A stretch of DNA of 64,000 nt, from contig JAAMXY010000191.1 of assembly GCA_019677205.1 (NCBI GenBank), positions 1-64,000 on the forward strand. Reading direction: 5' to 3'. Under the pieces are notes generated by a model, which saw only the letters and a list, made by a program, of their open reading frames with translations, was not told where the DNA came from and did not search any database. Source of the DNA: Pinguiococcus pyrenoidosus. Its lineage: Eukaryota; Sar; Pinguiophyceae; Pinguiochrysidales; Pinguiochrysidaceae. Below are positions 1 through 11,774 of this stretch, in pieces; positions within the stretch are counted from its first letter, which is position 1, and the number at the start of each line of letters is the position of its first letter. Position numbers and translations under genes: made by a program.

Positions 1-738
1 CCCCTCTCCCCTCTCCCCTCTCCCCTCCCTCCAACACCACAAGCATATTCTGTAGCTAAGCGTTCGTTCGCTGCCTTCTGAGCTGAAGCGAGACTGAACC
101 TGTCGCTTTGATCTTGAAGCAAGTAGTACTGTACGTCGCGCTGATGGCTGGAGCGCGTGTTTCCGTCGACGATCTGCTTGAATTGTGAAATTGTGACGCA
201 TGCAGGAGATTCGGCGGTTCACCTGGATTTTCGCTTTTCCCTGCCGCACCAGGTCATCTACGGAAGCACGGGGCCTCACGGGACTGTCCTTACCACATAG
301 GGAAATTCGCAGCTGAAGATGGAGTTTCCCTGGCGAGACACATGCAATCTTTCGTCGTGGCGCCAGATCATTGGCGTAGTCTTCGAACCCGTTCATGCAC
401 CCTCAGCGTCGGGACGCAGTCCTGCGCTATGCCATGGACGCGTGCGCATGATTCCCTCAACCTTCACCGGCCTGCCGTCCGCATGTCCCTTCAAGATGTT
501 TCTGTACATTGCGGCTCAGGCGGAGACGAGGCGTGGTGTGGCCAATCGCGTCTAAGATGTTTTCCTTGCGGCAACCTTCCTTCTCCGCTACTGCCGCCAG
601 CGTTTCTGCCGCCGCTGTTTGGCGGCACGATGAGTTCTGGTGGTGGGGTGGACCGCGGTGGTGGGGACAGGATGAGGTGCTGGCGAGGCAGCGGCGACAT
701 CGGGGCGCTGTAGAATCGAGGAGGACCAAGAAGCAGAG
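1..738. other. Intergenic, no gene recognised
   Basis: The window opens with four copies of a C-rich heptamer (cccctct), which is not a known telomere repeat. The rest holds only short overlapping frames on both strands with no domain. It probably includes the promoter and 5' UTR of the SEC14-like gene whose first coding exon starts at 739. Confidence 0.5.
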
Positions 739-2427
739 ATGCTGCTGGCGGCTGCGGATGTCCTTTCGGCCGCGGCGTCGCTGGTCTTCGGCGCGTACGC
801 CGTCTACTTTTGGGTCAGCACCGTAAGTCGCCAAAACTTCGGAATGCAAGTCGCGGCGTTTCTCTTCGTCTCGCTCACTCTCTTCCCCCTTCCTCTCTTT
901 CTCGCTCAATCTTGCTTGCTACCGTCGCTTCCCTAGCTGCCACAACCGCAGGTCGGAAAGTTGCTGGAATCTTCGGCCGCCGTAGCCCAAGCGCCGCAGC
1001 AGCCGCGTCATGATGAAGTGCCCGACCAAGCGCGCCGCTCTCGTATGCACGAGCTGGCGAAGAGCCTGACGCAGCTGGTGACGGAGGACTACACGCGCCG
1101 CAGCTCCTTCTCGTCGCTGCAAGATCTGTTCTCCAACGCGTCCAGCTGGTCCGTCAAACCCGGCGTCACCAGCCCCATCTCGCTGCTCTTCGGCCTCAAC
1201 ATCGACGCCAAGTCCAAACGCGCCTCGGACGGACCGGAGGCAATGGCCTCCACCGCCACGACGCCGCCGCCGCCGGACGTGCGCGACCTGCGCTGGGCGG
1301 CCGAGCAGCTCGTGAAGAAGGAAGAGGAGGCGGTGCAGCGCAGCAGTCGCGAGCACCTCGCGACGCTCACGGCCGAGGCCCGAGCGGCTTTGGCAGAGCT
1401 GCGCTGCACTTTCCAGGACGCGTGGCGAGCCGGGCGCCTGCGAGAGATCCTGATCTGCAACGACCTGGACGGCAGCCTGCTGGAGCAGCTGGAGCGTCAT
1501 AAGTGGGACGTCGCGCGAGCGCGGCGCTTCCTGCAGAAGCATCTGAAGTGGCGCGCGGACAACCGCGTGTCGGATGTGCTCAACAAGCCCAAGGTCCCAC
1601 AGTGGAAACACGTCGAGTTCCGGCGCCACTGGGCCGGCGGTTTCCACAACCGAGACCGTCTGGGCCACCCGATGTACGTGGACCGCGCGGGCAGCGCGGA
1701 CTTGACGCGGCTGCGCCAGAAGCTGCACATGAGTGCGGACGACATGATGGAGATGTACCTGGCCAACATCGAGATCAAGCGGAGGTACCTGCTGCCCAAG
1801 CTGAGCCGCCAAGCGGGGCGGCGCGTCGGCCGCTTCTCGGTGCTGCTGGACCTGACAGGGCTGGACGGCCGCTTCTTCAGCACGTCGGTGTTCGGCTATC
1901 TGCAGCGGATCTCCAAGGCCTTCTCCAACAACTATGAGGAGCTGCAGCACACCATCGTGGTGGCCAACGCGCCGCGGATCTTCCAGCGCTTCTGGAGCCT
2001 CGTCAAGGGCTTCGTGCCCAAGGAGACGCTGCAAAAGGTGCGGATCCTGGACTCCAACAAGCCGGCCGCCGAGCAGATTGGCGACCTGGTCGAAGTGTCT
2101 CAGCTGCCTCAGTTCTTCGGCGGCACGTCCCTGTGCGGCATCGGAGAGAAGGACGACGGCGGATTCAAGCTGGACTCCGGCGCCGCATACGAACGAGACA
2201 TCGATCGAGCCAAGCAGTGGCTTCGGGAGGGAAAACAACCCGAGATAGAAGAGGCGATATTGGATGGCCGCGCCGCCAAGTTCTTGGATGAAGAGGGTCT
2301 GAGCCGGACCGACGAAGTGCACCAGCCGGGTGGCCACCGTTCCCCGATGGCCGCGCCCGCAGCAGCGTCCCTGATCTCTCCGTCGTGGACAGGCGAGTTC
2401 AAGAAGACTCTGAAGAGGCCTTGCTAG
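739..2427 (+). CDS. SEC14-like CRAL-TRIO lipid-transfer protein, membrane-anchored
   Basis: Two exons, 739-822 and 952-2427, joined in phase 0 (donor gtaagt, acceptor ccgcag), about 519 aa. Residues about 1-26 form a hydrophobic segment that could be a signal anchor. A charged linker follows, then a CRAL-TRIO N region near residue 210 and the lipid-binding SEC14 domain to about residue 430. Visible family marks are the SNNYEE stretch (SEC14 NYPE position), NAPRIFQRFWSLVKGF and the closing LPQFFGG. SEC14 proteins exchange phosphatidylinositol and other lipids between membranes and support phosphoinositide signalling. The N-terminal anchor suggests it works at a fixed membrane, which is inference. 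The substrate cannot be read from the sequence. Confidence 0.88.
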
Positions 2428-2721
2428 AGAGGTTATACGAAGAATCTCTGCCCAAGACTTGAAAGTGGATTGAGAAGGGAGTGTAAGTGAGAACGTGGCG
2501 GTGTGACGTAGCGCGGTTGGATGGCCGCATGTGCGTTGACCAGGGAGTAAATGGCGCGAGACCGCCGTCGACGCAGTAGAAGCCTCGTGTACGAGTTCCG
2601 CGGGTGTGAACCGAACTAAACCCCAGACCCTTGCAAGATGGTCCGTTTGCGAGTCTCAGGTGCAAATAACTTTGACAAGTCCCTCGCGTGATTCGCAGAG
2701 CTGTGGAAGAGGTTCTTTCTT

Positions 2722-2967
2722 TTTAACAGGGGGTCCCGTTAACAACTAGCACCTTGTATCTGTCCGGCAAGTACCTTTAGACGCCTTGTGAAGCGTCTCA
2801 CGCTCTCAAAAACACGTCTTTGCCTACCAAACTTCGCATAGAGTACCTAAGTCGTGCATTTTGTGCGCGTTCATGTTCTTCAAATTTGCGGGAAGCCTGT
2901 TCCCACAAAAGCCCACATTTGCGATGGGGCGGACAGGTGCCAGTTGTTAACGGGACCCCCTGTTAAA
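2722..2967. mobile_element. MITE-like element with 36-bp terminal inverted repeats
   Basis: The sequence from 2722 (tttaacagggggtcccgtta and onward) returns as its reverse complement ending at 2967. The match runs about 36 bp with one mismatch and a short insertion on the left arm. The interior of about 170 bp is non-coding and holds a small hairpin (agacgc/gcgtct near 2778-2797). It sits between the converging 3' ends of the SEC14-like and DUF155 genes. Size, terminal inverted repeats and lack of an ORF fit a non-autonomous DNA transposon or an introner-like element. I could not identify a clear target-site duplication. Confidence 0.65.
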
Positions 2968-3041
2968 CGCAAGGCGCCAGATAGAGGCTTGGAGGCGCAA
3001 TGGGAGAAGGGAATGGCGTCATTAGCGTCGATCAAAATCAG

Positions 3042-5259
3042 CTACGCATCATAGAAGCAGCGGATGCACAGATCGACGAGCTGTAGGAAGACCTCTATGA
3101 CAATCAGCCAGATGATGATCCATTCTAGTTTCGTGGCGTGCATCTCGGTGTTTTGGTTTGACAAAACGTCCATCAGGTCGTTCAGGATATCAAGGCGGCT
3201 ATTCAGGAGCGCGACGCGGTCGGGCAGCTCCATGTATTCTACAATGCTCCTGTAGAGCGGCTCCCAATAGTCATACTCCCAAAAATACTCGGGCGTGTCG
3301 AGAATGTCCGAGTGGAGGTTGATCTCCGTCCGCATCACAAAGATCGAGCCGATCCACTTGTTCACCTGCCGAGGTCAACGGGAGAGAGAGACAACCCATG
3401 AAACGTTGGACTCGACAGAACGAAAGGCGCATGCAGCGCTTCCTTCCCCCCGTCCTTCCCCCGTCTGCGTACCTCTCGCGCACTCATTGTGATGGTGCCC
3501 AGTCGCGCCATCTCGCGTGGGATGTTCTTGGTCGAGACGATCGCCTGCTCGACTCGCACTTCGAAGACGAAGAGACTGGCGGATTGGGACAGCGCAAAAC
3601 TCACGGCCAGTCGCTCTGCCGTATCATTGGTCGCCACACGTATGATGTCTGCCGAGGCGCCACTCTTGTCCCCCATCATGACGTCAAAGTAGTCCTTCGC
3701 TTGATGGAACTCTTCGCGTGTGACCTCGTCATCGGCGTAGGCGCCCAAATAGTGCAGCACCAGAAGCTCGTCTCGCTCCCGGAAGCCCCAAAACACGACG
3801 CACCCGTACGGAAAGCAGAACACATCGCGACCCAGCGCCTCCAGAGGACTGGTGGAGTCCGCCTGCTGCAGAGCAGAGCCTCTGGGGATTTTCGCGTCCC
3901 GATAGGCGTGCACACTCCTCGGCGCCGGCGCGACCTTCGCATCCGAACTTCTGGACCCGTAGGCGCCGACGCTTCGGGCGACAGCACCACCACCACCAAG
4001 CAATGGCGTGCTTTCTTCCGCGCCAGCGCCGCCGGGGCCTTTCCCAGGGGCTCCCAACCAGTCTTCGACTACGTCGGAGGCGGTGGAGCGCGACTCGGGG
4101 ACAGACTTGAGCAGCGGGTCTGGATGCCAGTCGGAGGTTCCCTGCTGCCGGGACGGCGAGGCGTTCACGCTGCCGCTGTTCTGGTTGCTCGTGGAGTTGG
4201 AATTCGCATCGCTGTCCGTCTCGTAGGCCGTGAGGTGTCTGGTGAAGGAATGCAGGAACTCCTGCGACGTGCCCACCAGCTCGTCTTCCCACGACGCATC
4301 TCGCATGGCTTTCCAATTGAACCGACGATTCGTGGAGCGCAGACCCCTGGCCCCAGACAGATCCTCATAGATGTCATTGATACGGAGGGACTGGGCGATG
4401 CAGTACACCGCGACCCGCGTCCTGGTGGCGGCCGCCGTGGCCTGATACCCAAAGTTCTCCTCGGAGGACGACCGCTCCCGCCCCGGATCCTGTGGAGAGT
4501 GCCGCATCGTCGATTACCTGAATGAAGCGGCATCTCCCACGATCACTCTTGCCTTACCGAGAGCAGCCCATACGGTAAGTCATCCGAGTCGACAATGCTC
4601 GGCCCCCGCTCTCTGCTCGCATCCACCACATTGGGCCTGCTCGGCAGCCTAGGCATTTCCGCGATGGTTCCACGGGCTGAGACTCCGCAAGACAAACCCA
4701 AGCTCACTGCACTGCTGCGTCGAAGACGCCTCCTCACCCGTGGCTCGACCGCTGAGCCTTCTGGAAGAAAGGGGCGCGGACATGGCCGGACATCAGACTG
4801 CTTGTGGCCTTGCTCTTGGTCCTCAGGCGCGATTTGGGAGGCCGCCGACCCATGACGATGTCTTCGTCGCTCAACGCGCCAATGCCTTTCCTCATGCGCC
4901 TATCTGCGCGCCGTCGTCTTCCTCGACTACCTCTCCTGAGCTGAAATGGAGCAAAGATAAGCACGCGACGGAAGCCAAGACCCCCCGAAGAAGATTCACA
5001 CCTGCGACGCCTGGAGCTTCTTGCCCAGCTCGCTGTCCGATACGTCCACTTCTGAAGAGAAGCGCTCTTCGTCATCGCGGTCCTGAGGGGCGAAAAGTGG
5101 TCAAAGTGGCGCAAAGAGCCGCCGTTCGGCCCCCAAAGTTTGTACATCGTGGAGAGAAGTTCGGCCCTCATCGTCCGCAAAGGACTCGGAGGCGTCTTTA
5201 GGCAGCGCGGTCCCCCGCCGCGCTTCGCCATTGCTCATCTGAGGGGAAGCGCTCTCCAT
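3042..5259 (-). CDS. RMD1/DUF155 family protein
   Basis: Six exons on the minus strand: 5259-5146, 5082-5002, 4940-4738, 4648-4558, 4489-3473 and 3365-3042. All join in consistent phase, giving 609 aa. Residues about 1-270 are low-complexity, acidic then basic and serine-rich. From about 290 the DUF155 domain begins (RVAVYCIAQSLRINDIYEDL), continues with FPYGCVVFWGFRERDE, and ends with the family's C-terminal stretch (DTPEYFWEYDYWEPLYRSIV, then NSRLDILNDLMDVL) and one membrane helix (WIIIWLIVIEVFLQLV). RMD1-family proteins are membrane-anchored; fungal Rmd1/Rmd8 and human RMND1 act in meiotic division or mitochondrial translation. Which role applies here is unknown. The fourth acceptor (cctag) is weak and chosen by phase. 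Confidence 0.85.
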
Positions 5260-6012
5260 CGCGCCCGGGAAGCGGTGAAACGCGGCGCATCCAACGCTTT
5301 CGTATGGCGGAATCTTCGTGCGTCTCTGTCGCAAAGTGCAAGTTTTTTTGGCGCGAAAGTTGATTTGAACAAGTCCGCTGTGGAGCTCGGAAGAGGTACC
5401 TGCGGGTGCAAAGAAGGAGCGCCGTTCTTTTTCGATTTCGGACTTGATTCGATTCTCGATTCGAGTCTTCGGTTCCAGGAATGGACGCTTCAGGTTGGCT
5501 TCCCAGAGTCTGGAATCCCGCCTTTCCTTCAGCTGTTGCATAGTCTCTCAGAACCCATCTGAAGCCCCTGCGGAAAGCTCTGAGCTTGGTACAGCTGCCC
5601 AGCTCCCGTGGACCAGCTCCTTGGGCCAATGGGCAGCCAGTGGAGGTCAAACAGAGGCAAACGTCGTTATTTCACGTCCATGCGGCTTCAACGCCGCTGT
5701 TCTTCGCGGAGATAAGCGCCAGGCGGGACAGCAGACCGGAACTGCACCGGAAAGCTCGGAGAGCCTTCTCTCCGCTGGCGCCTGAAGTTTTGCGGCGCTG
5801 TCGGACCTAAATGCGCGCGGAGGTGCACAGCGCTGTGCGGACTTGGCCCCCAGGATGCAGGACGACTCCTTAAGCTGCCATGCGTATCTGGCGGAAGGTG
5901 CGATTCGTGGGTCTGCCGCAGATCCGGAGGCATTTTCTGCCGTGAACTACGCACAAAGCAGAAGGCTCACGCGAGAGGCCGCGTAGGCGTGGCCAAGCGC
6001 CTGGTAGAGAGC
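5260..6012. other. Divergent intergenic region
   Basis: About 750 nt between the start codons of the DUF155 gene (-) and the cyclin gene (+). It should hold both promoters. Open frames here are short and lack domains. A further 5' exon of the cyclin cannot be excluded. Confidence 0.5.
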
Positions 6013-7495
6013 ATGGACGCGGCCACCAAGGCCGCGGAGAACATGGAGGTGGACAGGTACCGGCGTTGCGGCACGTCTGCGGCGCTCGGGTCTCCCCGGA
6101 GAGCAAAAGAGTCTCACCGCGCACCCATCTTTGACAGGGAGAATGTGCGCTTCATCAAGCACACGCCGCCCGGAGAGCTGCAGTCCGACGACAGTTTCCA
6201 AGTGCGGCTCTTTGCATTTGCACCCGGTGGCCGTCTCTCAGTCACTCACTCACACGGCGCGTCGCAGGCCAAGCGGAGGCGGCTGTTCTCTCCCTACACC
6301 GCCAAGATGGTGGAGTTGGACGAGGCCTGCGCGGAAGAGTTCGCCAAGATGGACGTCGCGGAGGCCAAGGACCTGTCCCAGGCCGAGCGGACGGTGAGCG
6401 AGGCGTCCGACAAGGACACCGTGTCGGACCTGGCCACGGACGAGGAGGAGAAGCTGGATTTTGACCTGCGAGCGCCAAGGTCTGTGTTTCACCGCTTTAC
6501 ATTCTGCGCCCTCTTTGGTGCTGCCGATGCCGATGTCGATGCCGAGCTCGATGTCGAGGTCGAGGTCGAGGTCGAGACATGTTCGAAGACTCGAGCTGTG
6601 GCCTGATGAACGTCTCTTGTCAGGAATGTGAACAGCACGAGCTCCATCTTCGCGAGCAGCACGCTGGCGCAGCCGGACACGGACCAGATCATCCTGTGCA
6701 TGAGCGCAGTGCTCCAGATCCAGATGACGCACGACGTGAACTCTCCGATGCAGATGTACGACAAGTTCAAGATCTTCGAGGCGCTGCCCGAGAACGGAGA
6801 CTTGCCGCAGGGCGGTAGCACGGTTGGCGAGGGCGGCGGCATTCCCACGGTCGACGAGATCTACGGCCTCATCTCTGGCATCTTCCGCCGCGCCCAGTTC
6901 AGTGCCGAGTGCAACATCATCGCGCTCATCTACATCAACCGAGTGATCGCCAAGAGCAGCATGCCGCTGCACCAGCGCAACTGGAGGACCGTGGTGCTGG
7001 CCGCCATCATCTTGGCTCAAAAAGTGTGGGACGACAAGAGCCTGTCCACCAGCACGTTCACCAGGATCATTCCGGCATACTCGCGCAGGCAGATCCGCCT
7101 CTTCGAGGCCAAGTTCCTGGAGCTGCTGCAGTACAAGGCCACCGTGACGCAGGCGCTCTACGCCAGGTACTACTTCGAGCTGCGCTCGCTGTTCGAGCAG
7201 CTCGTGGGCGAGTCTGCGGACTTTCCGCTGCAGCCGATGGCCAGCTGGCGCTTGAAGAGGTTAGAGGCGAGGTCAAGCAGTTTTAGGATGCAGAAGCAGG
7301 GAGGCCACCGAGGAGGAGAGAGACGCCGGCGGCGCGTAAGGTATGCCCGGACCATCTCTGCCTCCAAGCGGACATCGACTGCGTCGCCCGTGAGCTCACT
7401 CCTGACTCCTTCGCAGCGACGGCGACGCTGCAGCGTTCCCCAGTGGGCACCAGACGCCAGATGCCGTCTCTCACAGACGCCAGGTGCTCTCATGA
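6013..7495 (+). CDS. Cyclin Y-like (CCNY family) cyclin
   Basis: Proposed exons 6013-6201, 6268-6479, 6624-7340 and 7417-7495, 398 aa. The cyclin box covers about residues 190-320 and includes ECNIIALIYINRVIAK, NWRTVVLAAIILAQKVWDD and the helix leading to FEAKFLELLQY. This spacing is that of cyclin Y/PCL-type cyclins, which lack the long second fold of cell-cycle cyclins and partner CDK14/16-type or Pho85-like kinases, often at membranes. The MASWRLKRLEARS stretch after the box matches the conserved tail of the family. The N-terminus is acidic and phospho-site-rich. The first intron (66 nt) is stop-free and a multiple of three, so it might be retained. The last exon could instead be read through to 7518. 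Confidence 0.82.
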
Positions 7496-7967
7496 TGAAC
7501 AGACAAGGGAGATGTTGAAATCGATAGCAGGCCAGGAGCCTGACCAAAAAGTAGATGATGTTTGTTCTCGTATCAGCCTCCGTACTCGGCGCACGCAAAA
7601 GAAGAGCTCGCAACCCAGCTCAGGCATCTCTGGTCGACGCGTGGAAGCGCCTCGGGAGGAAGCTTCCCCTGGACCAGCGAAAGTACCGAGCGTTTGCCGT
7701 CCGTCCGCTCCATCAGCACGAGGCCGATGCCGAGCAGCGGTGCCCGGGGCATTCCTGTGTGGTTCGCTGCCTGCGAGCCGGGCATGGTGGAAGCCTTCCT
7801 TCGCAAGCATTCGCATCCCGTCGCCACCGCGTGTGTCGCTGGGATTGGCTCTGCCGTGACGTTCGCTTCTCGGTCTGCCCCCTTGCTCCTTTCTGTTTTT
7901 GTTGCCTGCCTGCCTGGCTGCCTGCGAAACGAGCAAGATGCGTTCTTCACCAGCGCGCGATCAGGTT
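7496..7967. other. Intergenic, converging 3' ends
   Basis: About 470 nt between the stop codons of the cyclin (+) and coiled-coil (-) genes. Several open frames exist on both strands, but none has a domain or a supported splice structure. It probably consists of 3' UTRs. Confidence 0.5.
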
Positions 7968-9380
7968 TCACCTTGAGCTTCGCGTCTGATCCTCAAAGAT
8001 CTTCAAGCGTTCGCGGTACGAAAGGGTCTTCAGCGCCTCTGCGGTGACCAGGGACTGGTCCAGCTGGCGCTTCCCCGCTTCTTCTTGCGTTGGTCCGGTT
8101 GGAGACGCGCGCCCCGCTTTGATCGAGCTTTCCGACGCCGAGCTAGAGACCAGAGTAAGCGCCGGATCTGTCAGCGGAGTGGAAGAATCACCCAGCTTCA
8201 GAGCTGCCTGAGGCGGGGGGGCACAAAGGGAGGACAGCTGCGAATTGGCGTCTGCCAAAGCCCGTCGCACACGGCCATTCTCTCGTCGAAGGGACTCGTT
8301 CTCCACCTCCATTTCCGCTCGTTCCCTCGCGACGCACTCGTTCTCGCGCCTTAGGGCCGCCAGCGCGGTTCGAAGCTCGTGGTTCTTCTTCTCTGCGGTC
8401 ACCAGGTCGGCCTCCACGGACTCGCTGGCTTGGCTATGCGCCTGGACGCGGACTTCGTGGCTGTCTATCAACTTCTGCAGCTCGCTATTCTGCAGCTCTA
8501 AGCTATGCACCGCGCGCTTCAGCTGCGCCTCTACCTTCAACTGCTCTGCTCGCTCCCCCTCAAGCGCCTGGATGGTGTCCTTTAGGTCGCGGACTTCCTG
8601 CTTCGCCGCCGTCAAGTCCTTGACAGACTTGGCCGCAGTCACGCCTGCGCTGGCCAGCTCTGCCTCCAGCTTCTCGCAGTGCTCCTTCTGCTTACGCAGC
8701 TCCTCCTGAGCTTCGGCATGCTGCTCCTGCAATGCGGTAAGCGTGGCGACGAAGGTTTCTCGACGGCTCTCCAGCTGTGCTATCCGCTCCTCCAGGCCTC
8801 TCGCTGGCTCCTGCAGAGGCCTGCTCTCCTTCGCAGACTCGGAGAGCGCCTCCCATTTCTTCTCCATTTGTAGGAGAGCCCCATCAAACTCCTCGGAGGC
8901 CTCCATCTGCTGCCTGTCTAATGATCTACCCATCTCGGAGGCGGGGGAAGCCGCCAATCTAGACCTATCCGTCTCTAGCCGCTCCCAACCTTCATGCCGC
9001 AGCTCCGCAGGACTATCTTTCCTCGCCCTGGTGGGTTTCCCCGGTCCCGATCCCGAAACCTCTGGCACCTGTGGCGCTTGTGCACTCGTCTCCGGCGCTG
9101 CGGGGGGCCTCCAAGAGCCATCCTCGGCGCTGGAAAGGGCCCAAGCGGGCCGAGAAGCCTCCCGAAGCACCGCACCTAACGAAGTCGAGTATATGGGCAC
9201 CGACGTGGCCGGGAGCTCTTCATCCAAGTCGGTGGCATCGTGGTCCGTGGCGCGAACCGGCACCAAAAGCAGGAAACTCGGGGCTTTCGGGGTTTCTGGC
9301 CCGGCCCCCCCATTCTGGGACCCAGCTTCCAGAGCACACCGTGGCAGAGGCTTTTGGAGGCCGATGCTCGGTGTCTCCAT
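7968..9380 (-). CDS. Coiled-coil protein of unknown function
   Basis: Single exon with an ATG at 9380, 470 aa. Residues 1-140 are proline/serine-rich and disordered. Residues about 150-385 form an almost unbroken heptad pattern rich in E, K, Q, A and L (for example EEELRKQKEHCEKLEAEL-type runs), a long parallel coiled coil. The C-terminus has a serine-rich linker and a final basic helix ending in SYRERLKIFEDQTRSSR. No enzyme motif is present. Long coiled coils like this occur in centrosomal, tethering and cytoskeletal proteins, but similarity at this level cannot assign one. It diverges from the copine gene at 9961. Confidence 0.75.
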   Translation of the reverse strand: METPSIGLQKPLPRCALEAGSQNGGAGPETPKAPSFLLLVPVRATDHDATDLDEELPATSVPIYSTSLGAVLREASRPAWALSSAEDGSWRPPAAPETSAQAPQVPEVSGSGPGKPTRARKDSPAELRHEGWERLETDRSRLAASPASEMGRSLDRQQMEASEEFDGALLQMEKKWEALSESAKESRPLQEPARGLEERIAQLESRRETFVATLTALQEQHAEAQEELRKQKEHCEKLEAELASAGVTAAKSVKDLTAAKQEVRDLKDTIQALEGERAEQLKVEAQLKRAVHSLELQNSELQKLIDSHEVRVQAHSQASESVEADLVTAEKKNHELRTALAALRRENECVARERAEMEVENESLRRENGRVRRALADANSQLSSLCAPPPQAALKLGDSSTPLTDPALTLVSSSASESSIKAGRASPTGPTQEEAGKRQLDQSLVTAEALKTLSYRERLKIFEDQTRSSR

Positions 9381-9960
9381 GCCCTGTCACTGCCCAAATT
9401 TGGGCAGGACAAATCCGGCAAAAAGCGCGGGAAAACGCTTTCCATCCGGAACGATGGAAAGAACAAGTGGGCAATGAAATCAAGATATCAAGAAATCTGA
9501 AATACGATTCAGATTCAGATTTCTGGATTTGAGATCAAAAGTGATGGAAAACAAAAGGAAAAAGTGGAAAGTGGAAAGTGGAGAGTGGAAAGTGGAAAGT
9601 GGAAAGTGGAAAGATCCAGAAAAAGAAAGTGGAAAGTGGAAAGTAAAGGAGGCTCCACGAATGAAAATCGTCGAACTCCGAACTCCGAACTCCGAAACGA
9701 ACCACCTTCCAACCAATCAACCAGCTCTTACAGGCCGAAGCCTCCAATGAAAGGCAGTTTCGGTCCCATTTCCATTGTTTGGTGCTCACTGTTTGGACCG
9801 ATCCATTTCGAGGAGCCACGTGAATAATTCATATCCAGCCATCCTACGGCCGTAGAACGCGCACTTGGTCTTTGGTCTCTTCCGCGCAGCGCCGCTTCGG
9901 CGCAGAACACGCGTCGTTCGGCCCCTGCTTGCGCGAAGGGAGTAGACGGCCTCGCAAACG
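9381..9960. other. Divergent intergenic region with GGAAAGT tandem repeat
   Basis: About 580 nt between the divergent coiled-coil (-) and copine (+) genes. Positions 9563-9645 carry an imperfect heptamer tandem (ggaaagt) and 9674-9697 an 8-bp tandem (aactccga). The rest shows nothing recognisable. Both promoters should lie here. Confidence 0.5.
9563..9645. repeat. GGAAAGT heptamer tandem repeat
   Basis: About eleven imperfect copies of ggaaagt, some altered to gagagtg or interrupted by gatccagaaaaa. It lies between two divergent genes. Confidence 0.85.
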
Positions 9961-11774
9961 ATGGCCGAATTCGAAGCCCTGCGAGACGCGCCGGACGCGT
10001 CCGTGTTAGAGCTGTATTTAGCCGCGGACGAGCTGCGCAAACAGGATACGCTCAGCAACTCGGATCCGTTCGCAGTGGTCTTTGTGAACGAAGACGGGCC
10101 TGCGGACGATCTAGGCGTGGAGATCGGGCGCACGGAAGTTCTAAAGGATACGCAAAGTCCGCGCTGGACCACTGCGCTGCATCTGGCGTATGTCTTCGAA
10201 GCCGTTCAGCGCGTTACCGTGCGCGTTTATGATGAAGACGCCAAAGGTGCGCCTTAATCCAGCTGTACTGCGGCGCAGCAAGACGTAACTTTTCTTTGCT
10301 TCTCTGTCGAAAAAAAAATCCGACATGTGTATCCATGGCCATAGGCAGCGACGATTTGAGCCGCCACGACTACGTGGGAGAAGCGCGCTTCACCGTGGGA
10401 GCGCTCATGGGCGTGGACGGCGGCAAGCCTGGCTACGCCAGGCGGCCGCTGAAGTTCAACAACCGCCAGCGCGGCTGGCTTCAGGTATTCGCGGAGGAAT
10501 CGGTGAGCAGCAGCGAGTATCTGGAGGTGCAGTTCCGCGGCCGCAAGCTCAGCAACAAGGACGGCTTGCTCGGCAAGTCGGATCCGTACATCGTGGCCAA
10601 GAGGCTGCGCGAAGACGGCGGTTGGACCACGGTGTGGCAGAGTGAAGTGGTGAACAACAACCTCAGCCCGACCTGGAGGATCGCCAGGATACCTCTGCGG
10701 CAGCTCTGCGCTGGCGACCGCATGCGCCCGCTGCGCATGGAGGTGTGGGACTACGATCGGCGAGGCGAGCATGACTACATGGGCGGCTTCGAGACCAGCG
10801 TGGAGGAGATCCTGTCGGACAGCAGCGGCTCTGACCCGACCTTCCAGGTCATCGAAGAGGAGATGAAAAAGAAGAAGAAGAAGTATCGCAACTCGGGCGA
10901 AGTCTCCGTCGTGCACCGCGAGATCCTTGTGAAGCCGAGCTTCTCGGACTATCTCCGCGGCGGCATGGAGCTCTCCATGATGGTCGCCATTGACTACACC
11001 GCCTCGAATGGGTCGGTCACGCAGCCCACGTCGCTTCACTACATGGATCCGTCGGGTCGCCCGAACACCTACGAAAGCGCCATCCAAGCGGTCGGAAGCG
11101 TCATCGAGCCGTACGACAGCGACCGCCAGTTCCCGGTGTATGGCTTCGGCGGCAAGGTCGCGGGGCAGATTTCCCACTGCTTCCGGCTGGCCTCTCCGGA
11201 CTCGATCGAGGCCAACGGTGTGCAAGGCGTGCTGGAGATCTACAAGAATTCCTTCTCGGCCGTCACCCTGTCCGGTCCCACGCTCTTCACGGGCGTCCTC
11301 AGAGAGGCCATGCGCCTGGCTGCCGAAGACCAGGCGGCCGGGGAGCACAAGTATACGGTGCTGGTGATCCTCACCGACGGTGTCATCAATGACATGCGGC
11401 AAACGGTCGATGCCATTGTGGAAGCGAGCGCTCTACCGCTGAGCATCATCATCGTTGGGGTGGGAGGTGCGGACTTCAGCGGGATGCAGGGCCTAGATGG
11501 CGACGAGCAGGGACTGACGGACTCCAACGGCAACCCCGCGGTCCGAGACATCGTGCAGTTCGTGCCCGTGAGCAAATACGGCAGCTCCCCGAGTGCGTAC
11601 ACCAAGCTCCAAAGAGATCTTTTGGCAGAGCTGCCTAGCCAGGTGACGAAATACTTCGGCTGCAAGGGGGTCATGCCGAACCCAGGCACCAGCCGCGAGG
11701 AAATCGCACAGCAGATGGGCATGGAGCTGCCGCCAAGGCAGGTTGGACCTCCGGCCTATCCGGGCAGCGCTTAA
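9961..11774 (+). CDS. Copine (C2-C2-von Willebrand A)
   Basis: Two exons, 9961-10246 and 10345-11774, joined in phase 1, 571 aa, a normal copine length. C2A spans about residues 12-150 (ELYLAADELRKQDTLSNSDP and then the SPRW motif) and C2B about 160-290 (GRKLSNKDGLLGKSDPYIV, then LSPTWRIARIPL). The aspartates of the calcium loops are present (SDPF, SDPY, VWDYD). The copine vWA domain follows from about 325 (MMVAIDYTASNGS, then FPVYGFGGKV, then VLVILTDGVINDM). Copines bind membrane phospholipids in response to calcium and recruit partners through the A domain. Expected location is cytosol and membranes. Confidence 0.93.

Noticed and set aside
1-28. C-rich heptamer run as a possible telomere
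   Set aside because: The unit is cccctct, not a known telomeric unit such as ccctaaa, and only about four copies are seen at an arbitrary window edge.
919-2337. 472-codon minus-strand frame antisense to the SEC14-like gene
   Set aside because: Shadow of a clear CRAL-TRIO domain.
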